Positions 10,450-20,535 of a stretch of DNA of 64,000 bases are shown piece by piece. Each line of letters starts with the position of its first letter. Position 1 is the stretch's first letter. The stretch comes from Paramoeba atlantica (Eukaryota > Discosea), in contig CDRNVI010000138.1 of NCBI GenBank assembly GCA_977017575.1, positions 1 to 64,000 on the forward strand, written 5' to 3'. The notes beneath the pieces are model-generated. The model searched no databases, was not told the origin of the DNA, and was given only the letters and a program-made list of their open reading frames with translations. The position numbers and the translations under genes were made by a program.

Positions 10450-10770
10450 ACTTTGGTGAGGAGCGCGTTCTTTTTCGTTTTTTCTGTTCGGTTCTGTTCT
10501 TTCGGTTTTTGTTTTGTTTTTGTTTGTTTGTTCTTTTGTTTGATTGTTTTTTTTTTGGTTTCTCTTTTGTTTTGTTTTTGTTTGTGTGTTTGCTTTTGTT
10601 TGTGTGTTTGCTTTTGTTTGTTTGTTCTTTTGTTTAATTTTTTTTTTTGCTTTCTCTTTTGTTTTGTTTTTGTTTGTGTGTTTTTCTTTTGTTTGTGTGT
10701 GTTTGCTTTTGTGTTTTTTTGTTTTATTTTTTGTTTTGTTTTTTGTTTTTGCTTTGTGTTTGAAAGGATG
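10450..10770 (+). repeat. TTTGTTTGTGTG-type T/G low-complexity block
   Basis: The block is dominated by TTTTG and TTTGTTTGTGTGTTTGC units repeated with small variations. Long open frames on both strands here encode only Phe/Cys/Val or Lys/Thr/Gln strings and are not credible proteins. It is part of the interior of the inverted-repeat element. Confidence 0.7.
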
Positions 10771-11376
10771 ATTGCCAGACAGTGAATTTGAGGATTGATT
10801 GAGATGTTTTTGGGGTTGGTGCACACTTTTCAGGCAACCACTGTCTCTTTTTCTTCAAGTGCGGATGCAAACTATTGTTCTGTTAATTGTTTATTCTCTG
10901 ATGAACCATAGAATCCAACTTTCTCCTCTTTGTCCTCTTCTAAACAAGATTCTATCACCTTTTCCCATTTGTTCTGCAGAAGAAAATGATGGTTATGAAG
11001 ATCTCTCAAGTGACATTCATCAATTCAAAATTTTGAATTCTCTTCATCTTTATTTTTGTTTTTTTAGTCAAAATAAAAAATTTATTTTTTTTGAAATTAT
11101 TTGAATTTTTTTTTAAAATAAAAAAACTCTGGGTTTTCACCCTCAGCAAAAATTCTGGGCCCAGAGTTTTGTGAAAAAAAAAAAAAAAATCGCGTTGATT
11201 CCTCCCTTTTAGAAACCCTCATTTAGCGCCATAAAATTTTCCCCCAACCGTTTCTCTGTGTTTTCTCTTCGGACACATCTCTTCTCATCCTTTCTTCCTT
11301 TTCTCTCTCGAAAGTGTTCCAAAGAACTGAATTTTTGATTCAGTTTTTTGGTTGTCGCTCTGGGTTGTGTGGTTGG

Positions 11377-13301
11377 ATGTGGTTGGCATTGTTCGTTTGG
11401 TGTTGTTGTTTTCTTGTCTTTCCTTCTTCTTGCGATGAGGGAGGAGATTGTTTTCCTTACAGTCTTCAAAATGAATGTACAAGCGTGTTGTTTGGAAAGA
11501 ATGTCTCAATTGAAGAGGGAGAACAGAGTGACTTCTTTTACCAAAATGTCTCGTTGATTGTTTCTGATATTCGAATGGTCCAAGAAAGTTGTCGAAGACC
11601 CTATTTGTCTTATTATTGCCAACTCCTCTTTGGTTCTTTTTCGTGCGAGTCTTCATCTTTTGAAGAAGAAGAGTGTTTGCAAGAAGAGTATTGTATTCAA
11701 GTTGCTGATGCTTGTGCAAATGATTTTAAATTTGATTGTCCTCAGTCCTCAACTCCACCAACAAATAATGATTGCAAAGACCAAGTAAGCAAAGAAATCA
11801 ATGAAGTGAAAAAGAAACCAATTGCAGTCCAAACATGTTTCGACAGTTCAAAAGAACCAATTGAATGTTGTATTGATCCGTTTATCGATGATGATCATGA
11901 TGAATGTGTTGTTCAATGTTTTCAATATCTTTATGGAGAAACATGGGAGAATTCTGTTCGAATTTTTTGCTTTATTCTCTCTTGGCTCTCTTTGTTGCTG
12001 TGGGCAAGTTCTGTCATCCCTCTTTATATGGTGACTGATTTAAGGTTTTTATTTCTTTATTTCAGTCATTTTTTCTCAAATTGAAAATTCTGTCAATTTT
12101 CTTTTGTGTATTCATTTCTTCTTTATGAAGTTACCCAAACAACATCGTGTTCCTTTCGATTTTGAATTTTACTTTGTCATATTTGATGCTCAATTGGTCT
12201 ACTTTTGTTGGTTGGTTTTCTCTTTTTTAGTTTCCTCTTTTTTTTTGTGATTTTTGGATTGATTTTTTTGGGGCAGGTGGAGCCGATTCTTTTGTTTGTG
12301 ATGGGAAGAAGAATTTCTGGAAAGCAAGAAATGACTTTGTACTTTCAACACGATCTGTTTTTCAATATTCTCTTTGGGTCTGTACTATTCTGTCAGGGTT
12401 GTCTTTTTGGTGTGTTTTTTCTTTCAACTTGTTTTGTGCTTCGATGAGGTTTCCCTTATTTATTTATTAATTTATGAATCTTCTCCCCACAATATTTATT
12501 CTTTTTTTAAACAAAACTCAAATCTCTCTTCACTTTATAGACGACACACAACTTATTTTGAAAAGTTTATCAAACAACCAGCTCTCCCAGTGATACAATA
12601 TTCTTTTTTGGGAATATGTATTGGTTTGATGGTTGGATTGTTTTTTGGTTGTTTGATTTATGGTCTTGCCAAAAATGATTACCCACTTTCAAATTTAAAA
12701 ATTGTGCCGCTACCAATTTATTTTTTTCCTTCACAAGGAAAGAGTACTGTTTTAGCTGGTCTTTTTGTGTATCCAGCGTTGGTTTGTGGAGGTCTTGGTG
12801 GAATATTTAATTTTCTCTCCACTGTTCTGATTCTCCAGAGAGGAAGAGAAATTGTCTACTTTCAATGGTTTGTTTTTGTTTTTGTTTTTTCAAAAAAATA
12901 GTTCAATATTTGATAAAAGGAAATTAAATGAAAAATTATTCAGGAGATCAATTCTCTTTGGGATTTTTGGTGTGATTCTCTCCATCCTTCTTGACATTTA
13001 TATTTTTATTTTGTTGGCTGGGATATCAGATTCAAATATTATTCTGTTTATGGATTGTGTTGCTTCCCATCCTCAGGAAAACCCACCACCTTGTCAACGG
13101 GAGTACAGCAATGGATATGCTTTCATGATGTTTCACTTATTTACAAGTGCACTCCCTGGTTCTGCATGTTTAATATTTTATTGGACAAATTCATCAATTC
13201 TTATTTGGTGGAAAGAGTTTATTTTTTCGAAGAGAATATTGACTCAAAAATCAAATTATGAAGAAGTTGGTGAACGAATAGATTCACTCAATCAATTCTA
13301 G
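11377..13301 (+). CDS. Frizzled-like seven-transmembrane receptor
   Basis: The ATG at 11377 starts a clear signal peptide (MWLALFVWCCCFLVFPSSC). A Cys-rich ectodomain of about 180 residues follows, with a spacing resembling Frizzled CRDs (CRRPYLSYYCQLLFGSFSC, then CLQEEYCIQVADAC). Next come hydrophobic segments spread over several exons. Introns read cleanly at about 12044-12130, 12210-12277, 12446-12540 and 12867-12901. After joining, the 7TM region shows the Frizzled-type stretch CDGKKNFWKARNDF, an FQYSLWVCTILSGLSFWCVF helix and NLFCASMR. The C-terminal tail is short and ends at 13301. Frizzled/Smoothened-like receptors are known outside animals, for example in Dictyostelium. No PDZ or KTxxxW motif was noticed, so Wnt signalling should not be assumed. 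It lies just inside the inverted-repeat element and transcribes away from the telomere. Confidence 0.72.
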
Positions 13302-13529
13302 AAATCAAAAAACAAATTGTAGAAATTTGAAAACAAAAAAAACAAGACTCTTGAAGAAAGAAAAAAAAAAATGTCAATGTAAAAAATAGAGCGCTATTAT
13401 TTTAGCCTTCCTTCTCTTTCTTTGTCTTCGTGAAGAAAAGTTTTTGTTTTTGTTTTTGTTTTTGTTTTTGTTTTTATTTTCAAGAGCCAAAGAGCCTCGA
13501 TCCCCCTCTCTATCTCTTCACAGAGGTAA

Positions 13530-14392
13530 ATGACGAAGAGTGGAGGTACTGTTCCTGGAGTGGTCTTGGCTGTGAAACGACATAGGTTTTTTTTCAAAAG
13601 AAACTTCTTTTTCTTTTTCTTTTTTCTTAAAAAAAAAAATATTTGTTTTTTTTTTGAAATTTAGAGAAGAAACAATTGGTGAGGAGAAACAAAAAAAAGA
13701 AATCAAAAAAGAGATAAATCAAATTGAAGAATTAGTGATGGCAGATACACCACCAAATGGAGTTGGTCCTCCAAATGAATCACCCATCCCGCCAGTCAGA
13801 CATTGCCAACCCAAAAAACAATCATCAGAAAATGTTTCTTTAACAACAACAACAACAACAACAACAAGTGGTACAAGAGGACTCAAATTGAAAGAACTTT
13901 TGTCCACTCCACAAATTGATCTTGATCAACTTCGTCGTCTTTCTTGGTCTGGTGTTCCTGCTCCTCTCCGGGCTGATGTTTGGCGTATTTTATTGGTTTC
14001 TTTTCTTCTTTTTTCTTTTTTCTTTTTTATCTTTTTTATCTTTTTTCTTTTTTTCTTTTTTTTCTTTTTTCTTTTTTTCTTTCTTTTTTTTTTGCAAAGA
14101 AACAGTTCTCTTTTGTTTACTTTTTTTTGTTCTCTTTTTTTGTAGGGATATTTACCTGCGAATGGAGATCGGAGAGAAATTACACTCACTCGAAAAAGAA
14201 AAGAATATGATGAAATGGCTCCCAGGTAATTCATCATCATCATTATTATCATTATCCAATTCTTCACAAAGAAATTAAAGAAAAACAATTTTGACAATTT
14301 TTTTTTCTCTGTCACAGGAATTTTGATGAGATGGAAAGTGAGGATGCTGATTCATTTGAACGAAATATTTACCGTCAAATTCAACTTGGTTT

Positions 14393-14426
<34 letters not shown>

Positions 14427-15684
14427 TATTCTCTATTAAAATAATATTACTCTTCTCATTTCTTTTGTGAATAATAATAATAATTAATTCGTCAACAGAT
14501 GTTCCTCGAACAAACCCAACTTCTAAACTCTTCAAGAGCCAAATTGTCCAAGACTCTCTTGAACGAATATTGTATGTTTGGGCCATTCGTCATCCTGCAA
14601 GTGGCTATGTCCAAGTTTCTATTTTATTTCTTTTTCCTTTTTCCCAATTTTTCCTTTTTTAAATTGAAAATGATTTTGAAGAAAATCATGTACTCATTTT
14701 CTTTCAAAAAAAAAAAAAGGGAATTAATGATCTATTAACACCATTTTTTGTGGTGTTTTTATGTGACCAATTGGGGATCCATGATGTTGATGCCCTTCAA
14801 GATGTACCAGTCGAATCTCTTCCTTCTCATGTTCTTTCACGTTTTTGTTCATTGTTTTTGTTCATAAATAAACTCTTTTTTTTCTTGGTTAGGTATTGTT
14901 GGAGGTGGAAGCGGATTGTTATTGGTGTATCACCAAACTGTTAGATGGAATTCAAGATCACTACACATTTGCACAACCTGGAATTCAAGTAATTTTTAAA
15001 TTCATTTTTTTCCTCGTCTTCTTCAAGATCTATTGCTCATGTTATTATTTGTAAAGAGAATGCTTTTTAAACTGAAGGAGCTCGTTGCCAAAATTGACTC
15101 AGATCTTGTCAAACATCTTGGTAAAAATTTCTCTCCTTTCTTAATATTGATGATGATGGAAAACTGAAAGATAGGAATAGACGACCAAAATGCGCAGTTT
15201 CTTCAGTTTGCATTTCGATGGATGAACTGTTTGCTCATGCGAGAGATTCCTCTCCACTTGATCCTTCGCATGTGGGACACTTATTTTGGTTCTTATCCCT
15301 TTTTATTCTTATCTTTTTCACCTCTTCTCTTCTCCTAAAAATTTTCTTTCTTTTTAGCGGAAGAAGAAGGGATTTCAAATTTTCATGTGTATGTTTGTGC
15401 AGCTTTTATCACAAATTGGGCCCCGCAGTTAAAAACTCGAGATTTTCAGGTGTGTAATCTTTTTCTGATTTTCCTTCTGTTGCTTCTGTTGTGTGAGAAT
15501 GAATGAGTTCACACACACAAACAACTGCAACACTCAATCAAAAGTAAAACAGGGCATAATGATGTTTTTTCAAAATCTGCCAACCGTTGATTGGTCAAAG
15601 GATGATGTTGAAATGCTTTTATCAAAGGGATACACATATCAGATGCTTTATCACAACGCACCCAATCACTTAAAGTCACAATAA
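13530..15684 (+). CDS. TBC1D22: TBC1D22-type Rab GTPase-activating protein
   Basis: The first exon starts at ATG 13530 and is followed by at least eight introns. The N-terminus is Lys/Glu- and Thr-rich (a Thr run near 13845-13866). The TBC domain begins LSWSGVPAPLRADVWRILLG and contains both catalytic fingers: IQLDVPR (the IxxDxxR arginine finger) and YVQG (the YxQ glutamine finger). The segments RTNPTSKLFKSQIVQ, WAIRHPASGYVQGINDLLTP, KLLDGIQDHYTFAQPGIQ, NFHVYVCAAFITNW and MFFQNLPTVDW match the TBC1D22 subfamily closely. The protein ends HNAPNHLKSQ at 15684. A catalytically competent GAP acting on a membrane Rab is expected. One intron (about 14389-14500) opens with a long (CT)n tract. Confidence 0.9.
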
Positions 15685-15839
15685 TAGATTTGTGTTTGTT
15701 CAAAAAGAAAGAAAAAAGGGAATTTTCTCAAAGAAAACAGACCACAAAAAAAAGGACTTTTTTAATCAAAAAATCAAAAACCAGACCAAAATAATTTTAT
15801 CCCCCTCACAATCATTTGTGATAAATAGATTTTTTTATT

Positions 15840-18800
15840 TCAAAAAATAAGTTGCTCAGTCACTCCCCTCTTCTTCTTTCTTGGGACCTTTAACAAGGCT
15901 CTGTTGTATTGATGCAAATGCTCGTTGGACAATATTTTTCTAAATAATTGTTCGAAAAAGTGTGAGTCGAAATAATGCCTTTCAAAAAAAAAAGAAAATC
16001 CAAAAAAGAGTAAAATACCTCTTCCTCGTCTTCCACCTTCTCGACATCCTCTGCTTCATCCTTTCTTTCCCAGAAATTTGGTTCATAATTTGAATGAGTA
16101 TCAGTTAGATTTTCGATACATTTTCGAAGATTTTTGATATAAACTCCTCCCAGGTGATGAGAACCACTTGAGGCCACTGTTCGATGAGACCAACTTTTTT
16201 CAATAACTGAAGGATCGACCATTAAGTTTCCATTTCGATCGAGCAAGACCATCGTTCCTAGAAAGGACAAATGTTATTATTTCCCCACACAAAGCAGAGG
16301 GGGGGAAAAAAAAAATCAAAAGAAAAGAAATTCTTGAGAAAAAGAATCGAACCGATATGCTTGAAACCCATTCTTCCAAGTGGGATCTGGGTAACGATAT
16401 CTGCATAAAAAAAAATTAAAAATTGATCAAATTGATAAAATTGAAGGAAATAAGGATTTTTTTATGGATAAGAAACCTTGAGCATTGACCACTCGCCAAT
16501 TTTCTACAGTAAAAGGTCAGTCACAAAAAAAAAGTTAAAAAAAGTTTTAAATGATTGAAGAATGACAAACCAGGAATTCTCATGTTGTAACTATTGTGGA
16601 ACACCCGATTACCAACACGAGGTGACCCAAATGTGTATGCTACAATCTTCTTTCCCCCCATCTCAGGAGCTAAGCAAGCAGGAGATTAAAAAACATAGAA
16701 AAGAAACTTCTAAAAAAACTCTTTTACCTTGTTGACGAAAAGAAAGGTCATATGAAAAAAGAGTGGCAAGAGCACCCCCCAAAGAATGACCAACAACTAT
16801 AACCGCTTCGAATGCTCCATCTGTAATATCTTTGAGCAAAAAAGAGTAGACCTTTTTTTTTTCAAAAAAAAAGAGAGAGAAAAGAAGAGAGAAACCTTGC
16901 TGAAGCTGGAGTTTGAATTTTTCAAAAATGGCAGCACGAGCTCCAAGATAAGCCTTCAAAAAGCCTTTATGAATTCGAACACCATTCACCACAGGCGTCT
17001 CAGCCACTCCCAGAGTGACGGCAGCATCTTGAGCAGCAATTGCCATGATTGTTTTCCGCTTTTCATTCCTTGCAAACTCAACAGGGATGGTAGCCCCACT
17101 ATTCTCCTGCACCATGCCCAGATCGTCATCATCCTCATCATCTCCAACAATCATCACTGTTTCCGCTTTTCCTTTTTGAGAATAAGTGACACAATTCAAG
17201 GTTGACTGCTCAGTAAAAAACTGGTCTGCATCAAGTGATGTTGATTTTAAGTCTGTTTTGATGTTCTGTTGTTTAAATATGATGAGTGGTAACCCAAATA
17301 TATATATTTTTATCAGTTTGTTTGTACAATTCAACAGAAAAATATTGAGAGATGATGGATCTGTTGTTACCTGCAAACTTTTTGTTCCACGGAAACAAAC
17401 ATAGACACGATTGTCTCCTCTCGCAATGATACAATGAGTATCCAAAGCAGCCAAATGAATATAACTGAAAAAAAATGATTATCAATTGTTTTTCAACAAG
17501 AAATTCACAAAAGAGGAAAAAAAAAACAAACTCAACAACAGGGCAATCTTTGTTATCATGATCAACAGATTCATTGAATTCTTCAGCAGAACCACAATTA
17601 TTATACACCAACTACATGAAGATTCAATTTAGAAAAAATAAAAAGAAAGTGCAAAAATTGTTTCTCAACAAAAAAAAAAGCAAACTTTCGCAAGATTCAA
17701 AGATTCAACACAAGTTTCAACACAAAAGAGATCAGAAATGGCCGATCCACGTGCCTCCAATCCCTTCTCTTCAGTTAATGCGTACACTCGAGTCAAGTGG
17801 ATAGCATCCTATTCCGGTTTGTTCAAATATGAATAAACAATTTTTCTCTCTTTGTATTAATAATAATAAAGTCTCAAATAAAAGGAAATGTATTATTACA
17901 GCAGGAAGGGGGTCTTGGCACTTCTCGGGGAGAAACCATCCTTTGATCCCTCGAGATGTGATTGGCAAGTTGACATACGCAATTTCAATGGCCCAAACAC
18001 TTTTTTTGTGTCAAAATTTAATGAGTATGTTTTTCTGTTTCTCTTAAAAAAAAAAGAGGAAAAAAAAAACCTGAGGAGAAGGATGACAGGGAAGAAAGCG
18101 TAACTTTGTCCAAAGATCATTGTCGAATCTCCAAAGCTGCTGGAAACACCGGCTACATTTTTTTTTATTTGAGAAAAAGGATAAAATATGACTGAAAAAA
18201 ATCAGAGAGATTACTTCCATCAGACTCGATATCTCTCTTCCATCGATCATAAGCATTAACATATCGATCTTTTTGGAAAAAAAAAAATTAATTTTCTGCA
18301 ACAAAGAATTCAAAACCACAAAAAAAAAGAGAAACAAACCGACAGGGGTTGAAGCGGTGACCAAAATATCATACATAATTAAAACACCCCAAAGGGTCAT
18401 TGTATGAAACAAAAAGAAACGGAATCCCAATTGTTTGTATCTGTCAGATTTTTTCTTTTTCAATACTATTTTCTTTTTTGACTTTTCAAAAAAAAAAAAA
18501 GAAAGAAAAAATTCACCGATATGGTGCATAAGGAACTTCAGCGAGCTTTCTCCATGTTATTCTCGCAGAGTGGATAATATAAATGAATAACAGAATCTAT
18601 TTCTTTCAAATTAGAGAATACAAAGATTCTTGCAAAAAAAAGGGGGGGAATCAATCTTCAACCTCAAGAACAATTGTGCAAATGACAGTTACATATAATT
18701 TAGTGTCCCAGATTCCCTGTAAAGAAAATCAATTTTAGTTTTTTTTTTTCAAATTAAGATTTAAAAAAAAAAGACTCAACCTCAAACGCAAGCATCAGCA

Positions 18801-20269
18801 AAGTAATAATTGCACCAAATGGTGTGAAGTAATATCGAAAATCGAGTGCCAATCCTGACACCAATTTCACCTTGACCCAAATATTTACATTTTGCCAAAA
18901 GAAAAAGGAAAAAAACGAAAAAAATCGAAAAAAGTTCAAACAGTGAGAGGAATAGCAACTGGGATCACGACTTTTGCATAAAATGTAACATATTCAAGGA
19001 ATCCTTTGGGGTTCCTGTATAATCCATACAACTAGCAAAGAGAAAGTCAATAATGCATAAAATTTTCCACTTTCATATCCATTATGATAAAATGTGAAAG
19101 AAAAGAAAAACCCGGATCATACACAACATATAAAAGAAAGTCGAAAACTCATAACAAATCGCAGCCACTAACACATACAACCCATTTCCAGATGCTAGGA
19201 TTCAAAAAAAAAAATATTTTCCAAAAAGATCAGTTCAAATGAAACAATAAATTCATCATGAAAAAAAAAAGAAAGGGTAACTTTGGATATCTTTGTTATT
19301 TTCCAGCAACTCAATGGCAGCTGCTGAATAAAACACAGGATTAAAAATGATGACTAATCCTGATAACATCACGCATGTCCAAATCATTTCCACGGTTTTT
19401 TTCTGTGTTCTCAAACTTTAAAAAAAGAGGAAAGGGGGAGGAAAAAAGAAAAGAAAAAGAACTTTGAATGGAAGGAACACAATCCGAAAGACGTAAGCCA
19501 ACACAAAAGCAAAGAAGATCAAAGAAACTGCTGCAGTTCCCTGTAACATTTTGAATGTCAAAGAAATTCACTGACAGAGAGATTCCGAGAGAAAGAGAGT
19601 GGGGGGCTAAAAAGATGAAAGACAGAGAAAGGAGAAAGAGAAAGGAGAAAGAAGAAAGAGAAAGGAGAAAGAGAAAGGAGAAAGAGAGAGGAGAAAGGAG
19701 AAAGAGAAACTAGCAGATCGATTTCCATGAGGATAAAACTCTCAAGATTCTCAGCTTCTTCACGAAATTTGATGGCAACAACAATAGCCCAAACCACCAG
19801 AATAATAAAAGTGAGAACAATGGCACCATAATACCAAATTAACATCCATTTAATTGCGGAACTGCTCAAAACTATTTTGATTTTGATTTTTAATATTTGG
19901 AATTAACCCGAGGCACAAAAAAAAAAATCAAAGAATTAAAACAGAAAAAGAAAAAGGAAAAGGAAAAGGAAAAAACCTTCCAGTTTGGATTTTGCTCGGT
20001 TGGGATCGAGTTGAAAAGCTTCATTTTCTTCAATATAATCAAAAGCGATGCGGTCAAGATCCGGAGAATCATAATCATCTAATCGCTCACTTTTACAAAG
20101 AGAAAAAAGAGTCAGACTCTTGCAAGAGAAAAAGAAAAGGAGAAAAAGAAAAAAAAAACTCTTGATCATCTCCCGCAACTTGCATCTCCCTCCGATTTTC
20201 TTGAGGTTCAGCAGCAACCTGATCCATTTCAATTTCAAGATCAACATCTTGACCAGGGTTCTGAGCCAT
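15840..20269 (-). CDS. Multipass membrane protein with C-terminal class 3 lipase
   Basis: The gene starts at ATG 20269 (MAQNPGQDVDLEIEMDQ, an acidic N-terminus) and ends at TGA 15842-15840. It is cut into well over a dozen short exons. The first half encodes about eight hydrophobic helices, for example YYGAIVLTFIILVVWAIVVA, TAAVSLIFFAFVLAYVFRIV, MLSGLVIIFNPVFY and KQLGFRFFLFHTMTLWGV. This pattern resembles Wntless/TMEM181-type 7TM proteins; that part is tentative. The second half is a class 3 (alpha/beta hydrolase) lipase: VYVCFRGTKS, the nucleophile elbow GHSLGGALA near 16770, FGSPRVGNRVF, the likely catalytic Asp in NAQDIVTQIP, and His in SHHLGGVYIKN. The triad therefore looks intact. Diacylglycerol lipases also join TM helices to this fold, so a membrane lipid hydrolase is inferred. 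Substrate is unknown. Confidence 0.8.
19612..19711 (-). repeat. Purine minisatellite in a lipase-gene intron
   Basis: The plus strand is a run of GGAGAAAGAGAAA-type units repeated about seven times. Read on the sense (minus) strand it is a polypyrimidine tract within an intron between two transmembrane exons. It is one of several intron minisatellites in the window, each with a different unit. Confidence 0.75.
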
Positions 20270-20535
20270 GATATTCAAAATGGAACACCTCTTCTAAAAA
20301 AACCGCTCTCTCTCTCTCTCTCTCTTCAAACTCTTCCACACGCAAGAAACCAAAACCCGGATTTGTTTGAAAGGTGCGGGTTTGTTTGAAACGGCGCTTT
20401 TTGGTGTCAATTTTTTTAGGTTTCTAGTTTAGCGTTTTTTGTGAAAACGCTCCTTTGGAATCTTTTTTTTTTTTTATTTTTGGGTGGTTTTTTATTTGTT
20501 TTTTTTACAAAGTGGTTGTTGAAAAAACTGATGGT
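20270..20535. promoter_or_regulatory. Upstream region of the lipase gene; shared 20-mer at 20407
   Basis: This gap between two minus-strand genes must hold the lipase promoter and the POLE 3' end. It contains TCAATTTTTTTAGGTTTCTA at 20407-20426, about 140-157 bp upstream of the lipase ATG. The same 20 bases occur at 32331-32350, about 100-120 bp upstream of the ISCU ATG, in the same orientation relative to the gene. A (CT)n tract lies at 20308-20325. The identification as a promoter element is inferred from position only. Confidence 0.4.

Larger units (their letters stand above)
9584..11224. mobile_element. About 1.64-kb element with long inverted terminal repeats
   Basis: Two blocks are repeated in inverted orientation at the two ends. 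The outer block is 18 bp (9584-9601 and 11207-11224). The inner block is 54 bp and identical (9641-9694 and 11121-11174), built around CTGGGCCCAG. The sequences between outer and inner blocks differ. The interior holds a short open frame at 9745-9984 (79 codons, unrecognised), a three-copy tandem repeat at 10018-10079 and T/G-rich low complexity (10450-10770). No transposase is visible, so a non-autonomous DNA transposon is the simplest reading. A clear target-site duplication was not found. The element begins about 43 bp upstream of the tRNA-Ser 5' end. Confidence 0.65.

Noticed and set aside
10389..10826. 145-codon minus-strand frame rich in Lys/Thr/Gln/Asn
   Set aside because: It is a product of the TTTGTTTGTGTG low-complexity block.
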